Assembly: GCF_002995845.1 (NCBI RefSeq)
Contig: NZ_PVXP01000004.1
Location: 62,001-126,000 of the forward strand
DNA: 64,000 nt
Direction: 5' to 3'
Origin: Clostridium luticellarii
Lineage (GTDB): Bacteria > Bacillota > Clostridia > Clostridiales > Clostridiaceae
How positions within the stretch are numbered: position 1 is the stretch's first letter; each line of letters starts with the position of its first letter. The notes beneath the pieces were generated by a model. The model was given only the letters and a program-made list of their open reading frames with translations. It searched no databases and was not told the origin of the DNA. The position numbers were made by a program, and so were the translations under genes. Shown here piece after piece: positions 36,701 to 45,740 of the stretch.

Positions 36701-39340
36701 CTATCTAACTTTTTTTTCCATAATTATACTGCATTTTCCTATAGCTTCTTCCAGCTTTTCAGGAAACTTTCCTCCTGCTTGAGCCATATCAGGTCTTCCA
36801 CCTCCACGGCCTCCAGCAACGGCTGCAATTTCCTTTATAATTTTTCCACAGTGAATACCATTTTTTACTGCTTCTTTGGTTGCCATAGCTATGAGCTGAA
36901 CTTTCCCATTAACACTGCTTCCCAATACCACCAGGCAATTCTCGTATCTGCTCCTGATTTTATCTCCCAATTCTCTAAGTGCATTGGCATCAACTTCCTT
37001 GAGAATCCCTGTAAGAAGGTTCGTTCCTCCCACCACTTTCACTCCATTTAAAATATCATTTTCTGCACTGCCTGCCAATTTTAACTTCAACTGCTGTATC
37101 TCCTTATCTGCTTCCTTTAGCTCATCGGTCTGCAAATCCAGTTTATGGATTATCTCTTTTTCAGAACATTTTAATTTACGTGATATTTCCCTAACCATTT
37201 TATCCTTTGAGCTCAGGTATTCCATTGCAGCAGATCCTGTAACAGCTTCTATTCTCCTTATGCCGGCAGCTATTCCTGTTTCAGAAATTATTTTAAACAA
37301 CCCTATTTCACCGGAATTTTCCACATGAGTCCCGCCGCAGAGCTCTTTACTGAAATCTCCTACCGAGACCACTCTGACCTTATCCTTGTACTTGCCATCA
37401 AATAGCGCTATTGCTCCACTTTCTTTAGCCTCTTCCAAGGACATAACAGCTGTTTTCACTGGATGAACTGCCATTATATTTTCATTCACAATATTTTCAA
37501 TCTTTCCAAGGTTTTCATCGTTCAAAGCCTCAAAATAGTTAAAGTCAAATCTCAATCTGTATTCATCCACATAGGAGCCAGCTTGATGAACATTTTCTCC
37601 CAGAACTTTTCTCAGTGCTTCGTCTAAAATATGGGTGGCTGTATGATTCTTTTTTATTGCATTTCTTCTGTTTTTATCTACGCTTAAAACAACATCATCA
37701 TCCAAACTCAAACTGCCTGAAGTAATTTTTACAAAATGAAGTATTTTACCCGCTACATTATTTTTACAATCCAAAACTTCCCCTTTAAAATTTTCATTAT
37801 ATAGGATTCCGCTGTCCCCTACCTGACCACCCATTTCAGCATAAAAAGGCGTATTCTCAACTACTATAACTCCTTCTTCTCCTTCACTCAAAAGGGATAC
37901 AAACTCTTCATCCTTCACCATAACTTTAACTTTGGAATTTGATTTTAACCTGTCATAACCTTCAAATATAGTATTAACCTCCAGAGGAATTTTATTCAAC
38001 AGAGTATCCTCATTACCCATATAATTTGTCTCCATTCTGGCGGCTCTTGCCATATCTCTTTGATTTTTCATCTTTTTATTGAAACCTTCCAAATCCACAG
38101 TGATATTTTCTTCCTCCAGTATCTCTTTGGTCAGCTCCAGAGGAAAACCATAGGTATCATACAATTTAAACACTTTATCTCCATCTAACACTGAGCTGTT
38201 GTTTTCTTTCAGCTGAGTTATGAATTCATTTAAAATCTGTATTCCACTGTCTATTGTAACCGCAAATCTTTCTTCTTCAATTTTTATCACTTTTTTTATA
38301 TAATCTTCCCTTTCCACCAATTCAGGGTAACCCTCACGGGAATTATCTATAACAGCTCTGGACAGCTTATAAAGAAAAGGTCCTTTAATTCCAAGAGACT
38401 TGCCGTGTTTTGCCGCTCTCCTCAAAAGTCTTCTCAGTACATATCCTCTGCCTTCATTAGATGGCAGTATTCCATCACTTATCATGAAAACAATACTTCT
38501 TATATGATCTGTTATAACTCTGATGGAAATATCTTTATTTTTGTCTTTACCATACGTGGTAAAGGATATATCACTTACTTCCTGCAGTATAGCTTTTATG
38601 GTATCCACTTCAAATATATTTTCCTTGTCCTGCATTATAACTGCCATTCTCTCAAGTCCCATACCTGTGTCTATATTAGGTTTTGGAAGTCTGTTATAAT
38701 TTCCTTCTTCATCCCTGTCAAATTGTGTAAAAACCAGGTTCCACAATTCCAGTACCCTGTCATTGTCCCCTGCTTTTACAAATTCCTCTACCGTATCTAT
38801 CTTTCCCTCTCCCCTGTCATAATGGATTTCAGAACAAGGTCCACAGGGTCCCACACCATGTTCCCAAAAATTATCTTCTTTTCCAAGCCTGAAAATTCTT
38901 GAATTGTCTATATCCGTGTCCTTTACCCATATATCATAGGCCTCATCATCATCTAAATATATTGTAACATATAATTTATCTTTTGGCAGCTTTAAAATTT
39001 GAGTGGTAAACTCCCAGGCCCAGGGGATTACTTCCTTCTTAAAATAGTCTCCAAAAGAAAAATTTCCAAGCATCTCAAAAAAAGTTCCATGTCTAGAGGT
39101 TTTCCCCACATTTTCAATATCACCCGTTCTTATACACTTCTGACAGGTAGTTACCCTCCTCCGAGGCGGAATTTTAAGTCCTGTAAAATATGGCTTGAGA
39201 GGTGCCATCCCAGCATTTATAAGCAGTAAACTCTTGTCATTTTTAGGTACCAGAGAAAAACTGTGCATTCTTAAATGGCCCTTGCTTTCAAAAAAACTCA
39301 AATATAACTCCCTAATCTCATTCAGCCCTAATTTTTTCAT
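36701..39340 (-). CDS. alaS: Alanyl-tRNA synthetase
   Basis: AlaRS charges tRNA(Ala). The 879-residue protein contains in order the class II catalytic core ([21 protein letters not shown], motif 2 [18 protein letters not shown]), a tRNA-recognition domain, and the editing domain with zinc ligands HTATH and CGGTH. A C-terminal coiled coil and DHHA1 domain with [16 protein letters not shown] complete it. Length is normal. It is preceded by a 330-base leader with a textbook T-box, so transcription read-through is induced by uncharged tRNA(Ala). The downstream genes ireB, ruvX and DUF1292 share the message at least in part. Confidence 0.98.
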   Translation of the reverse strand: MKKLGLNEIRELYLSFFESKGHLRMHSFSLVPKNDKSLLLINAGMAPLKPYFTGLKIPPRRRVTTCQKCIRTGDIENVGKTSRHGTFFEMLGNFSFGDYFKKEVIPWAWEFTTQILKLPKDKLYVTIYLDDDEAYDIWVKDTDIDNSRIFRLGKEDNFWEHGVGPCGPCSEIHYDRGEGKIDTVEEFVKAGDNDRVLELWNLVFTQFDRDEEGNYNRLPKPNIDTGMGLERMAVIMQDKENIFEVDTIKAILQEVSDISFTTYGKDKNKDISIRVITDHIRSIVFMISDGILPSNEGRGYVLRRLLRRAAKHGKSLGIKGPFLYKLSRAVIDNSREGYPELVEREDYIKKVIKIEEERFAVTIDSGIQILNEFITQLKENNSSVLDGDKVFKLYDTYGFPLELTKEILEEENITVDLEGFNKKMKNQRDMARAARMETNYMGNEDTLLNKIPLEVNTIFEGYDRLKSNSKVKVMVKDEEFVSLLSEGEEGVIVVENTPFYAEMGGQVGDSGILYNENFKGEVLDCKNNVAGKILHFVKITSGSLSLDDDVVLSVDKNRRNAIKKNHTATHILDEALRKVLGENVHQAGSYVDEYRLRFDFNYFEALNDENLGKIENIVNENIMAVHPVKTAVMSLEEAKESGAIALFDGKYKDKVRVVSVGDFSKELCGGTHVENSGEIGLFKIISETGIAAGIRRIEAVTGSAAMEYLSSKDKMVREISRKLKCSEKEIIHKLDLQTDELKEADKEIQQLKLKLAGSAENDILNGVKVVGGTNLLTGILKEVDANALRELGDKIRSRYENCLVVLGSSVNGKVQLIAMATKEAVKNGIHCGKIIKEIAAVAGGRGGGRPDMAQAGGKFPEKLEEAIGKCSIIMEKKVR

Positions 39341-39439
39341 ATGTATCTCTCCTCCACATACTAAATAATTTATAAGCGCGATGAAAAAGCCTTTTAAAAA
39401 AAATCTTTTCGCATCCGAACCTGTATCTAAAATTCATGC

Positions 39440-39660
39440 TTAAAATAATAAAAATCCTCCACTCCCCTAAGGGACGAAAGATTCTTCGCGGTACCACCCT
39501 AATTATACAGATATTTGAAATAAAATCCATATCTCTTAAACAGCATAACATAAGTTCCTAGACAGCTTCAATACAACTCACAGGAAGTTTACACCCCCCA
39601 CTTCCTCTCTTAAACATGTAAGAAAATATTTACTCCTTCTATTCATCACTTTATTCTTCA
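39440..39660 (-). ncRNA. T-box riboswitch controlling alaS (alanine)
   Basis: Read on the minus strand, the leader has a stem I region with the AGGAGTA and GAACTT elements and a GCU (plus 39564-39566, in GAAGCTGTC) placed as the alanine specifier. The hallmark T-box AGGGTGGTACCGCG follows (plus 39487-39500), then a terminator stem (plus 39453-39483; CCC/GGG core with several G-U pairs) and a T run. Uncharged tRNA(Ala) would pair its anticodon with GCU and its acceptor end with the T-box bulge (TGGT), forming an antiterminator. The outer limits are approximate. Confidence 0.95.
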
Positions 39661-39672
39661 ATTATGATACAA

Positions 39673-39701
39673 ATTATAATTTAAATACACAATTATGTCA
39701 A
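39673..39701 (-). promoter_or_regulatory. Consensus promoter of the alaS T-box leader
   Basis: A perfect TTGACA (plus 39696-39701) and a perfect TATAAT (plus 39673-39678) with exactly 17 bases between them, on the minus strand. The predicted start is near 39666, giving a leader of about 325 bases. A full-consensus promoter fits control by attenuation rather than initiation. Confidence 0.85.
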
Positions 39702-39719
39702 TATTTTATCCCAATAGAA

Positions 39720-40745
39720 TCAAAATAAATAATAATTTAAATCTTCATACATTATTTTAGCTATAACACCCATGGGTACTGCCAATATCATTCCAATGAA
39801 ACCCGCTGCTTTACCACCAAGTATCAAAAGGAGTATTATAAGCAGAGGATGCATGTTTATGCTGTCTCCCGTAACCTTGGGAGACAGCATATTTCCCTCT
39901 ATCTGCTGAAGTATATAAAGACATACCACAGTCCACAATGCCGCTCTGGGAGATTCTATAGCAGCTATGACTACAGCTGGAATGGCACCAAATATAGGTC
40001 CAAAATATGGTATTATATTGAAAAATGCATTTAGCATGGAAAGAATTATTGGAAAGTCAACTTTTAAAATTATCAATATAAAAAATGTAGCCACACCCAC
40101 CAGTCCACTTAAAATGAGCTGACTCATTATGTATCTTCCCAATATTTTATCTGCATTACAGCACATCTTTTGAATTACACGCCTGCTGCTGATGGGAAAA
40201 ACAGAAAGCATTTTTCCATTTATACAATCTCCATCTGCCAGAAAATAATAGGTTATTATGGGAATGACTATTATAGATAAAAAATTCTCTCCTATGTACA
40301 TTATGGAATCAAATATTCTAGTGCATATGCTTACAATTTCACTGTCAATTTTGCTGTTTAAATTACTGGTCAGTGTATAAATTGTCTTATTGCCCTGGAC
40401 CGGTTTTAATTTCATGTAAAGATTATCCACCAATTTCTGGGCACTGTTTGCAGCAGTGCTTAGATTCAAACTTTCCCTGAACAGTGAAGGTATGAGAATT
40501 GCAAATGTCCCTATTACAATCAGAATCAGCAGGCTTATCAGGAAAAAAGCGCTTATTCTCCTATTTATACCTTTATTCAGCATGGAGTTATATATTGGTT
40601 TCAATGTATACGCTATTAAAAAAGATATAAAGACCAAATATATGATTTCTCTCAGAAGGGAGCTCATAATGATAAACACAACAATTGCCACAGCTGCAGA
40701 TATCAAGGCAATATATTTTATTCCTGTCTTTCTATTAATATTCAT
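39720..40745 (-). CDS. AI-2E family transporter (YdbI/PerM type permease)
   Basis: A polytopic membrane protein of 341 residues from the AI-2E exporter superfamily (PF01594), which includes TqsA, PerM and Na+/H+ antiporter-like members; substrates are mostly undetermined. About seven to eight hydrophobic segments are visible, with the family's conserved NIIPYFGPIFGAIPAV and VTGDSINMHPL loops near the C-terminus. I chose the ATG at 40743-40745 (GGAAG nine bases upstream) over a GTG 36 bases earlier. It lies between the alaS promoter and a PRC-barrel gene in the same orientation; in clostridia it is often next to alaS. Confidence 0.88.
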   Translation of the reverse strand: MNINRKTGIKYIALISAAVAIVVFIIMSSLLREIIYLVFISFLIAYTLKPIYNSMLNKGINRRISAFFLISLLILIVIGTFAILIPSLFRESLNLSTAANSAQKLVDNLYMKLKPVQGNKTIYTLTSNLNSKIDSEIVSICTRIFDSIMYIGENFLSIIVIPIITYYFLADGDCINGKMLSVFPISSRRVIQKMCCNADKILGRYIMSQLILSGLVGVATFFILIILKVDFPIILSMLNAFFNIIPYFGPIFGAIPAVVIAAIESPRAALWTVVCLYILQQIEGNMLSPKVTGDSINMHPLLIILLLILGGKAAGFIGMILAVPMGVIAKIMYEDLNYYLF

Positions 40746-40806
40746 ATACATCATCTTCCATAATTTTATTTGGATATACACTGGACTGATTTGGTATTTC
40801 TAAGAT

Positions 40807-41289
40807 TCACCTGATGAACCGGTGGACCGAATTAAAGAATTTAATATTTTGGTTTTTACCTCTATACAATAAATTTCTGTCCCCCAGTATCAGATCATCT
40901 ATCAGCAATATTTTTTTGCCTTTTATAAAATTATTCATAAAACCGGTGGATATTATAACAGCTTTTATTGAAAATTTTTCTCTGTCAAACAATATATCCT
41001 CCACCACTCCAATCAACTCACCGCTTTTATCTACTACATTCATATTCTTTATCTCTTTAAATTGAAGATATTTTTCTCTATTTACTTCAGTCACAACCAT
41101 TACAGATGTATAATTCACTACATCCTTTATGTTGACATTCAGTGGTTTTTTAAATATATTGTTGGAGGTTATCACAAAACCATTTATTTTTCGGGCGTTA
41201 AAATCCACTATTATGTCACTTATAAATCCCAATTGTTTCCCTGAAATATTCATTACACCTTTAAATATAAAGTCCATTATTCTATACAA
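40807..41289 (-). CDS. PRC-barrel domain protein
   Basis: This 160-residue protein contains two PRC-barrel-like units: residues beginning GVMNISGKQLGFISDIIVDF and a second, MNVVDKSGELIGVVEDILFD. Such units occur in ribosome-maturation factor RimM, photosynthetic reaction centre H subunits and YlmC-like sporulation proteins. Function here is unknown. I favour the TTG at 41289, preceded by AAAGGTGAT; an ATG four codons later is an alternative. It sits 61 bases upstream of the AI-2E permease and downstream of the rrf2 terminator, so it may have its own promoter. Confidence 0.75.
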   Translation of the reverse strand: MYRIMDFIFKGVMNISGKQLGFISDIIVDFNARKINGFVITSNNIFKKPLNVNIKDVVNYTSVMVVTEVNREKYLQFKEIKNMNVVDKSGELIGVVEDILFDREKFSIKAVIISTGFMNNFIKGKKILLIDDLILGDRNLLYRGKNQNIKFFNSVHRFIR

Positions 41290-41329
41290 AATATCACCTT
41301 TAATTTGAAAACATATATCTAATTTATCC

Positions 41330-41367
41330 AAAAAAATAAAAAATATAACTTTGGCAAGTTATATTTT
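41330..41367 (-). terminator. Intrinsic terminator after the Rrf2 gene
   Basis: Perfect 12-bp arms (41340-41351 and 41356-41367) with a 4-base loop TGGC; on the minus strand the stem ends TTTTTTATTTTTTT, a strong T tract. It starts nine bases past the rrf2 stop. Confidence 0.9.
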
Positions 41368-41375
41368 AAAATTAT

Positions 41376-41822
41376 CTATTTATCTTTTCTAATCTTTCCC
41401 TGGGTCATTTGATTGTAATCATCCACCATATCCTGTAAGGTAGTAAACTTCATAACCTGATCTATACTGGCTTTGATTTTACTCCACAAAAGTCTGGTAG
41501 CACAACAATCTACTCTGCTGCATGAATTTTCACTATTTTCATCTATACAATCTGAAATTTCCACAGGACCTTCCAATACCTCCATTATATCCGCTATGGT
41601 TATATTCTTAGGTTCTCTATTTAAAATATATCCACCCTGTGCTCCCCTTATACTCTTGATTAAATTGGATTTTCTCAAACTGGAAAATAATTGTTCTAAA
41701 TAATATTCCGATATATTCTGCCTTTCCGATATGCTCTTTATAGACAAAGGTTCCTGACTATAGTGAATGGCTAAATCCACCATAGCTTTCACACCATATC
41801 TTCCTTTTGTAGACAGCTTCAA
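41376..41822 (-). CDS. Rrf2 family regulator, IscR-like
   Basis: An Rrf2-type winged-helix regulator of 148 residues. The start KLSTKGRYGVKAMVDLA and the YYLEQLFSSLRKSNLIKSIRGAQGGY helix-wing are typical of IscR/CymR. Three closely spaced cysteines in ENSCSRVDCCATRLLW fit IscR-type Fe-S ligation, whereas CymR lacks them. The start is TTG at 41820-41822 following GGGAAGTGAT. In many clostridia this gene heads an iscS-iscU-mnmA operon; here it stands alone, with its own consensus promoter and a terminator, facing away from the metal ATPase gene. The target genes are not in the window. Confidence 0.85.
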   Translation of the reverse strand: MKLSTKGRYGVKAMVDLAIHYSQEPLSIKSISERQNISEYYLEQLFSSLRKSNLIKSIRGAQGGYILNREPKNITIADIMEVLEGPVEISDCIDENSENSCSRVDCCATRLLWSKIKASIDQVMKFTTLQDMVDDYNQMTQGKIRKDK

Positions 41823-41871
41823 TCGATCACTTCCCATCTATCTTTTAGATCACTTAACTATTATATTTTTT

Positions 41872-41900
41872 ATAATATCAAATCAGAGTAAAATTGTCAA
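41872..41900 (-). promoter_or_regulatory. Promoter of the Rrf2 regulator gene
   Basis: Minus-strand TTGACA (plus 41895-41900) and TATTAT (plus 41872-41877) with a 17-base spacer, about 50 bases upstream of the TTG start. Binding sites for the regulator itself could overlap, but no clear repeat was found. Confidence 0.7.
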
Positions 41901-41994
41901 CTATATATTTTCTGAAATAAGTTACATCTACAAAATCCACGGCTTAGTTCTATAAAAATAGAATTATATAAGTCGTATTAACCTCATATCGCAA

Positions 41995-42048
41995 TTGACA
42001 AATAAATTTTCTTCTTTTAATATAAATATATGCCCTATAGGGGCATAT
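41995..42048 (+). promoter_or_regulatory. Promoter with CsoR-type operator for the metal ATPase operon
   Basis: A consensus TTGACA (41995-42000) is followed after 17 bases by TAATAT (42018-42023). At the predicted transcription start lies the inverted repeat ATATGCCC (42028-42035) / GGGCATAT (42041-42048) with loop TATAG. The C-tract, TATAG, G-tract layout is like known CsoR operators (TACCC-TATA-GGGGTA type). The repressor encoded at the end of the operon is its obvious ligand. Confidence 0.72.
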
Positions 42049-42087
42049 AGCATATTGATATTATTATAGAAAGGCAGAGATTTAATC

Positions 42088-44028
42088 ATGAAAGTGGTTG
42101 ACAAATTTCGAAAAGAAAAAGAATTTTGCACACTGTGTTTGACCATAATATCAGGCATATTTTTATTTATAAGCTTTTTTAAATTGATTCCGCAGCTTCC
42201 CTTCGATGCCGCCTGGATTGCCATTATTATAAGCGGTATCCCCATTATTTTCGGAGCCATCAAGGGACTGCTGGCTGAACTTGATGTCACTGCTGACCTG
42301 CTTGTGGCAATCGCTCTCATTGCAGCTCTTGTAATAGAACAATATTTTGCTGCCGGAGAAGTTGCCTTTATCATGCAATTGGGTTCAATACTTGAGGATT
42401 TCACAGCGAAAAAATCACATAAAAGTTTACAATCATTGATAAACCTCACCCCCCAGAAAGCCTGCCTTCATACGTCAGATGGAGATATGGAAATATTGGC
42501 CTCGGAAGTTAAAAAAGGTGATATCCTACTAATTAGGCCCGGCGAATCCATTCCTGTCGACGGCAGGATAATCAAGGGTACCACATCAATTGATCAATCA
42601 ATAATGACCGGGGAATCCATCCCTGTTGACAAGACAATTGGAGATGAAGTTTATCAAGGAACCATAAATGAGCATGGAGTCATCAAAATTGAGGCATCTA
42701 ACGTAGGAGATGATTCCTCCCTGAAAAAAATGATAAATTTGGTGAAAAAAGCTGAGGAGAATAAGGCTCCAATTGTCCGTATAGCAGATAAATGGGCACG
42801 TATCCTAGTACCGGTGGCTCTTGGCTGTTCCATACTAATTCTTATCATCACAAGAGATATTCACAGGGCCGTTACAGCTCTTGTTGTTTTCTGTCCCTGT
42901 TCACTTATACTGGCCACTCCTACTGCCATAATGGCTGCAATAGGAAATGCCACAAAAAAAGGAATACTTATAAAATCAGGTTCCGCAGTAGAAACTGCTG
43001 CAAAACTCGATACCATTGTAATGGACAAGACTGGAACTTTGACTTATGGAAAACTTCGAGTTGAAAATATAGTTATTTTCCATGATAATATACATAAAGA
43101 GGATTTTATAAAACTGGTGGCCAGTGCAGAAAAATTTTCAGAGCATCCATTGGGAAGAGCAATTCTGAAATACAGTCACCAGCAGGGAATCACTGCAAAA
43201 GATCCCGATTTATTTAAAATGCAGGCTGGAAAAGGTGTTAGGGCAACAGTCGAAGGACACGAAATTCTAATTGGAATAAAAATTATAGGCCAGGAGCTTA
43301 TAGATAGCTCTCCAGAAATTTCAGAGCTCGTTGAGGAAACCCAAAAATCCGGTAAAACTGTTCTGCCCGTTGCTCTAGATGGCACAATCATAGGAATTGT
43401 ATCTATTGCAGATGCACTGCGCAGGGAAGCCAAACTCACGATTTCAGAGCTGAAAAAAGTAGGCATATCGCACCTAGTCATGCTTACAGGAGATAATGAG
43501 GCAGTTGCCAACTCTATTGGACAATCAGTGAACATGACAGATATATTTGCATCTCAGCTTCCTGAGGATAAAGCCGATTCAATAAAAAAGCTGATGGATG
43601 AGGGGCATTCAGTGGGCATGCTGGGTGACGGAGTAAATGACGCTCCGGCTCTGGCCACAGCTTCTGTAGGCATAGTCATGGGAGCAATAGGTTCAGATGT
43701 AGCCATTGAAACAGCAGATATTGCACTAATGAGTGATGATATAGGCAAACTTCCCTTCTTAATTAAGCTGTGCCGTAAAACTAAAAATCGTATACTTTTC
43801 AATATTACTATCTCCATGTTCATCAATTTCTGTGCTATTATATTGGCAGGGTTTGGTATATTGAATCCAATAACTGCAGCTCTTGTTCATAATTGCGGAT
43901 CCGTATTTGTAGTGGTGAATTCTGCTCTGCTGCTCACATATAAGGATGAAGCCAATCCCAAATATATAATAGGAAGAGAAAAAAGCAAAATACAAAAGGA
44001 AAAAACACAAAGTGTAAATATCAAATAG
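42088..44028 (+). CDS. Heavy-metal-transporting P1B-type ATPase
   Basis: This membrane ATPase of 646 residues exports a metal ion. Visible elements: no N-terminal metal-binding (HMA) domain; two to four hydrophobic segments before the actuator motif TGES (174-177); the metal-site CPC at 269-271; phosphorylated Asp313 in DKTGTLTYGK; the HPLG nucleotide motif; and GDGVNDAPAL. The last helix reads ALVHNCGSVFVVVNSALLL. CPC is shared by Cu and Zn/Cd/Pb pumps, while the HNxGS helix resembles neither standard Cu nor standard Zn pumps exactly, so specificity is open. Its 5' part is clearly richer in G+C than the flanks. It is followed after 11 bases by a CsoR-family gene. Confidence 0.9.
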   Translation: MKVVDKFRKEKEFCTLCLTIISGIFLFISFFKLIPQLPFDAAWIAIIISGIPIIFGAIKGLLAELDVTADLLVAIALIAALVIEQYFAAGEVAFIMQLGSILEDFTAKKSHKSLQSLINLTPQKACLHTSDGDMEILASEVKKGDILLIRPGESIPVDGRIIKGTTSIDQSIMTGESIPVDKTIGDEVYQGTINEHGVIKIEASNVGDDSSLKKMINLVKKAEENKAPIVRIADKWARILVPVALGCSILILIITRDIHRAVTALVVFCPCSLILATPTAIMAAIGNATKKGILIKSGSAVETAAKLDTIVMDKTGTLTYGKLRVENIVIFHDNIHKEDFIKLVASAEKFSEHPLGRAILKYSHQQGITAKDPDLFKMQAGKGVRATVEGHEILIGIKIIGQELIDSSPEISELVEETQKSGKTVLPVALDGTIIGIVSIADALRREAKLTISELKKVGISHLVMLTGDNEAVANSIGQSVNMTDIFASQLPEDKADSIKKLMDEGHSVGMLGDGVNDAPALATASVGIVMGAIGSDVAIETADIALMSDDIGKLPFLIKLCRKTKNRILFNITISMFINFCAIILAGFGILNPITAALVHNCGSVFVVVNSALLLTYKDEANPKYIIGREKSKIQKEKTQSVNIK

Positions 44029-44039
44029 GGAGTGATTTT

Positions 44040-44321
44040 ATGTCAACTTATGAGCACCATGATGTAGATAAAATTTGTCAGAGAATCAACAGGATTCAGG
44101 GACAATTAAAAGGCATATGTAAAATGTTGAAAGATGATAAACCCTGTGATGAAATAATTATTCAGCTTAATTCCTCAAAAGCTGCACTTCAAAAAATCAG
44201 CCAGATCATACTGGAAGATCATCTAGATCACTGTGTCCTGGATGCACTTCGCAGCAAGGACAGGGAACCGCAGGTTGAAAGCTTGAAGCGTGCCTTGAAT
44301 CAATATACAAAAATGATTTAA
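44040..44321 (+). CDS. CsoR/RcnR family metal-sensing repressor
   Basis: A 93-residue all-helical repressor of the CsoR/RcnR/FrmR (DUF156) family. Cys36, His61 and Cys65 occupy exactly the copper(I) ligand positions of Mycobacterium tuberculosis CsoR (C36, H61, C65). The conserved RINRIQGQLKGICKML helix and EDHLDHCVLDAL motif are present. This points to a Cu(I)-type sensor, although persulfide- or other thiophilic-metal sensors also use these cysteines. The gene is co-transcribed with the P-type ATPase 11 bases upstream, and a CsoR-like operator lies at the operon promoter, implying autoregulation. Confidence 0.9.
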   Translation: MSTYEHHDVDKICQRINRIQGQLKGICKMLKDDKPCDEIIIQLNSSKAALQKISQIILEDHLDHCVLDALRSKDREPQVESLKRALNQYTKMI

Positions 44322-44339
44322 GAATCCGGCAGAAGGCTC

Positions 44340-44385
44340 AATACAGCCCCAAGAGATCTTAGACAAAATCTCCCGGGGCTGTATT
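44340..44385. terminator. Hairpin between convergent csoR-like and flavin reductase genes
   Basis: Outer 11-bp arms AATACAGCCCC (44340-44350) and complement (44375-44385), plus an inner GAGAT/ATCTC pairing, form a long GC-rich stem. No good T run follows on either strand. Its position between two convergent stops suggests a bidirectional transcription barrier or Rho-independent terminator of weak type. Confidence 0.55.
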
Positions 44386-44400
44386 CACTGCTATAGATTA

Positions 44401-44904
44401 TCATGCCTCATAACAATTTACTATTTCCCCATAATAAATTGTATGATAATTGTCTGCATAAATTCCGCTGTAGCAATCTGAATCTACATCTTCAGATAAA
44501 AATTTTCTATCCATATCTCTCTTATACACAACCTTGCACTCATAGTATATATTGCATCCATCTATGACAGGGCTGCTCACGCTTTTACCAGGTACAGCCT
44601 TTAAATTGCACTCTTTAAATTTATCTATGTCTCTTCCCGATTTAGTTCCACATATGGTAAAAACATTTTTCATGCTGTCATCAAAACATACACTTACTGT
44701 GAACTCGCCGCTGTTTTCCAGAAACTCCCTAGTATATCTTGATTCCCTTACAAGCACGGTAAAGACCGGTTTCCTCCATATGATTCCAACGCTTCCCCAG
44801 CCTATGGTCATGGTATTTATCTTCCCATTGTATTTGCTGGTTAAAAGAGCTCTTCCTCTATTTATGTTTTGAATGGCCTTATCCAAATTTTTTGTAAATT
44901 CCAT
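44401..44904 (-). CDS. Flavin reductase-like FMN-binding protein (flavoredoxin family)
   Basis: A 167-residue protein of the flavin reductase-like fold. It binds FMN and passes electrons from NAD(P)H or another reductase; flavoredoxins of anaerobes are of this type. The signature is TIGWGSVGIIWRKPVFTVLVRESRYTREFLE, followed by the FTVSV strand and the SGRDIDKF segment. Length is typical. GGGGAGGG-like purines precede the ATG at 44902-44904. It sits 15 bases downstream of the PHP phosphatase gene, so the two are probably co-transcribed, but a shared function is not obvious. Confidence 0.85.
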   Translation of the reverse strand: MEFTKNLDKAIQNINRGRALLTSKYNGKINTMTIGWGSVGIIWRKPVFTVLVRESRYTREFLENSGEFTVSVCFDDSMKNVFTICGTKSGRDIDKFKECNLKAVPGKSVSSPVIDGCNIYYECKVVYKRDMDRKFLSEDVDSDCYSGIYADNYHTIYYGEIVNCYEA

Positions 44905-44918
44905 AATTTTTCCCCTCC

Positions 44919-45692
44919 CTAGAAATTTTTGTCATATTCCTTCGCCCTATCTTTAAAATATACAATCTTCAAATTGCATATCCTGGCAACTTCTTCAGCA
45001 CATTTGAAATTTGCCCCTATAGCTGAAGGATCATGGGCGTCAGATCCTACAGTTATGTACTTTCCTCCTAATTCCCCAAACCTTTTGTATACATCAATCA
45101 TGTTTTTTATCGAATCTTCATTATTGAATCTTCTGGTATTCAGCTCCAGGCATTTGTCATTTTGTATAAGCTTTACAAATATTTCATCTATTATATCTGA
45201 AAAATCCTTGTAATACAGCTCCCTGTCTTCGAACTTTCCATATCTTGCTATATAATCAATATGTCCCAGGCTGTCTATAAAATCAAAACGCTTCAGATCA
45301 TCCAGCATAACCTGTAAATACTTCAAATAAGCTTCATGCTTGGTTTTACCCTCATAATAGTCCGGATAATACAGATCCTTGTTTTCAACCAAATGTACGG
45401 ATCCTATGACATAATCAAAAGCATTGTTTTCTATAAGTTTTCTGGCATCCTCTATACAATCCTTCTTCATGCCAAGTTCTATCCCAAGAAGTAGATTATC
45501 ACCTCTCCACCCGGAATATTCATTGAAATATCTACCTACATCAAAACGAAAAAGATCCTCTTTGGGAAAATTGAGATCCATATGTTCCGTTATTATAAAA
45601 GATATGCCCTTTCCCTCCGCAGATTTTTTTGCACTTTCTATACTCATATCCGAATCTGAAGAAAAAACAGTATGCACATGTGTATCAAACAA
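44919..45692 (-). CDS. hisK: PHP-family histidinol-phosphatase (HisJ/HisK type)
   Basis: PHP phosphatases of this type dephosphorylate L-histidinol phosphate, the eighth step of histidine synthesis. The 257-residue protein has the four PHP motifs: DTHVHT near residue 3, TEHMD near residue 34, IGSVHLV near 94, and GSDAHDP near 222, plus SLGHIDYIARYG, which together hold the trinuclear metal centre. The start is TTG at 45690-45692, seven bases after GGGAGG. The his operon upstream encodes only the dehydratase form of HisB and no other phosphatase, so this gene fills the gap. It is separated from hisE by an AEC transporter and an unknown gene. Confidence 0.82.
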   Translation of the reverse strand: MFDTHVHTVFSSDSDMSIESAKKSAEGKGISFIITEHMDLNFPKEDLFRFDVGRYFNEYSGWRGDNLLLGIELGMKKDCIEDARKLIENNAFDYVIGSVHLVENKDLYYPDYYEGKTKHEAYLKYLQVMLDDLKRFDFIDSLGHIDYIARYGKFEDRELYYKDFSDIIDEIFVKLIQNDKCLELNTRRFNNEDSIKNMIDVYKRFGELGGKYITVGSDAHDPSAIGANFKCAEEVARICNLKIVYFKDRAKEYDKNF

Positions 45693-45740
45693 TATACCGC
45701 CTCCCATCAATGATTTTTAGATTCAATTTGAAATAAAGCT

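Noticed and set aside
39318-39551. Minus-strand open frame of 77 codons across the alaS leader
   Set aside because: It lies wholly over the T-box and terminator, lacks a ribosome site, and its sequence is explained by the riboswitch structure.
41964-42449. Minus-strand frame of 161 codons across the ATPase promoter and 5' end
   Set aside because: It overlaps a clear promoter/operator and the conserved ATPase start. No recognisable protein features.
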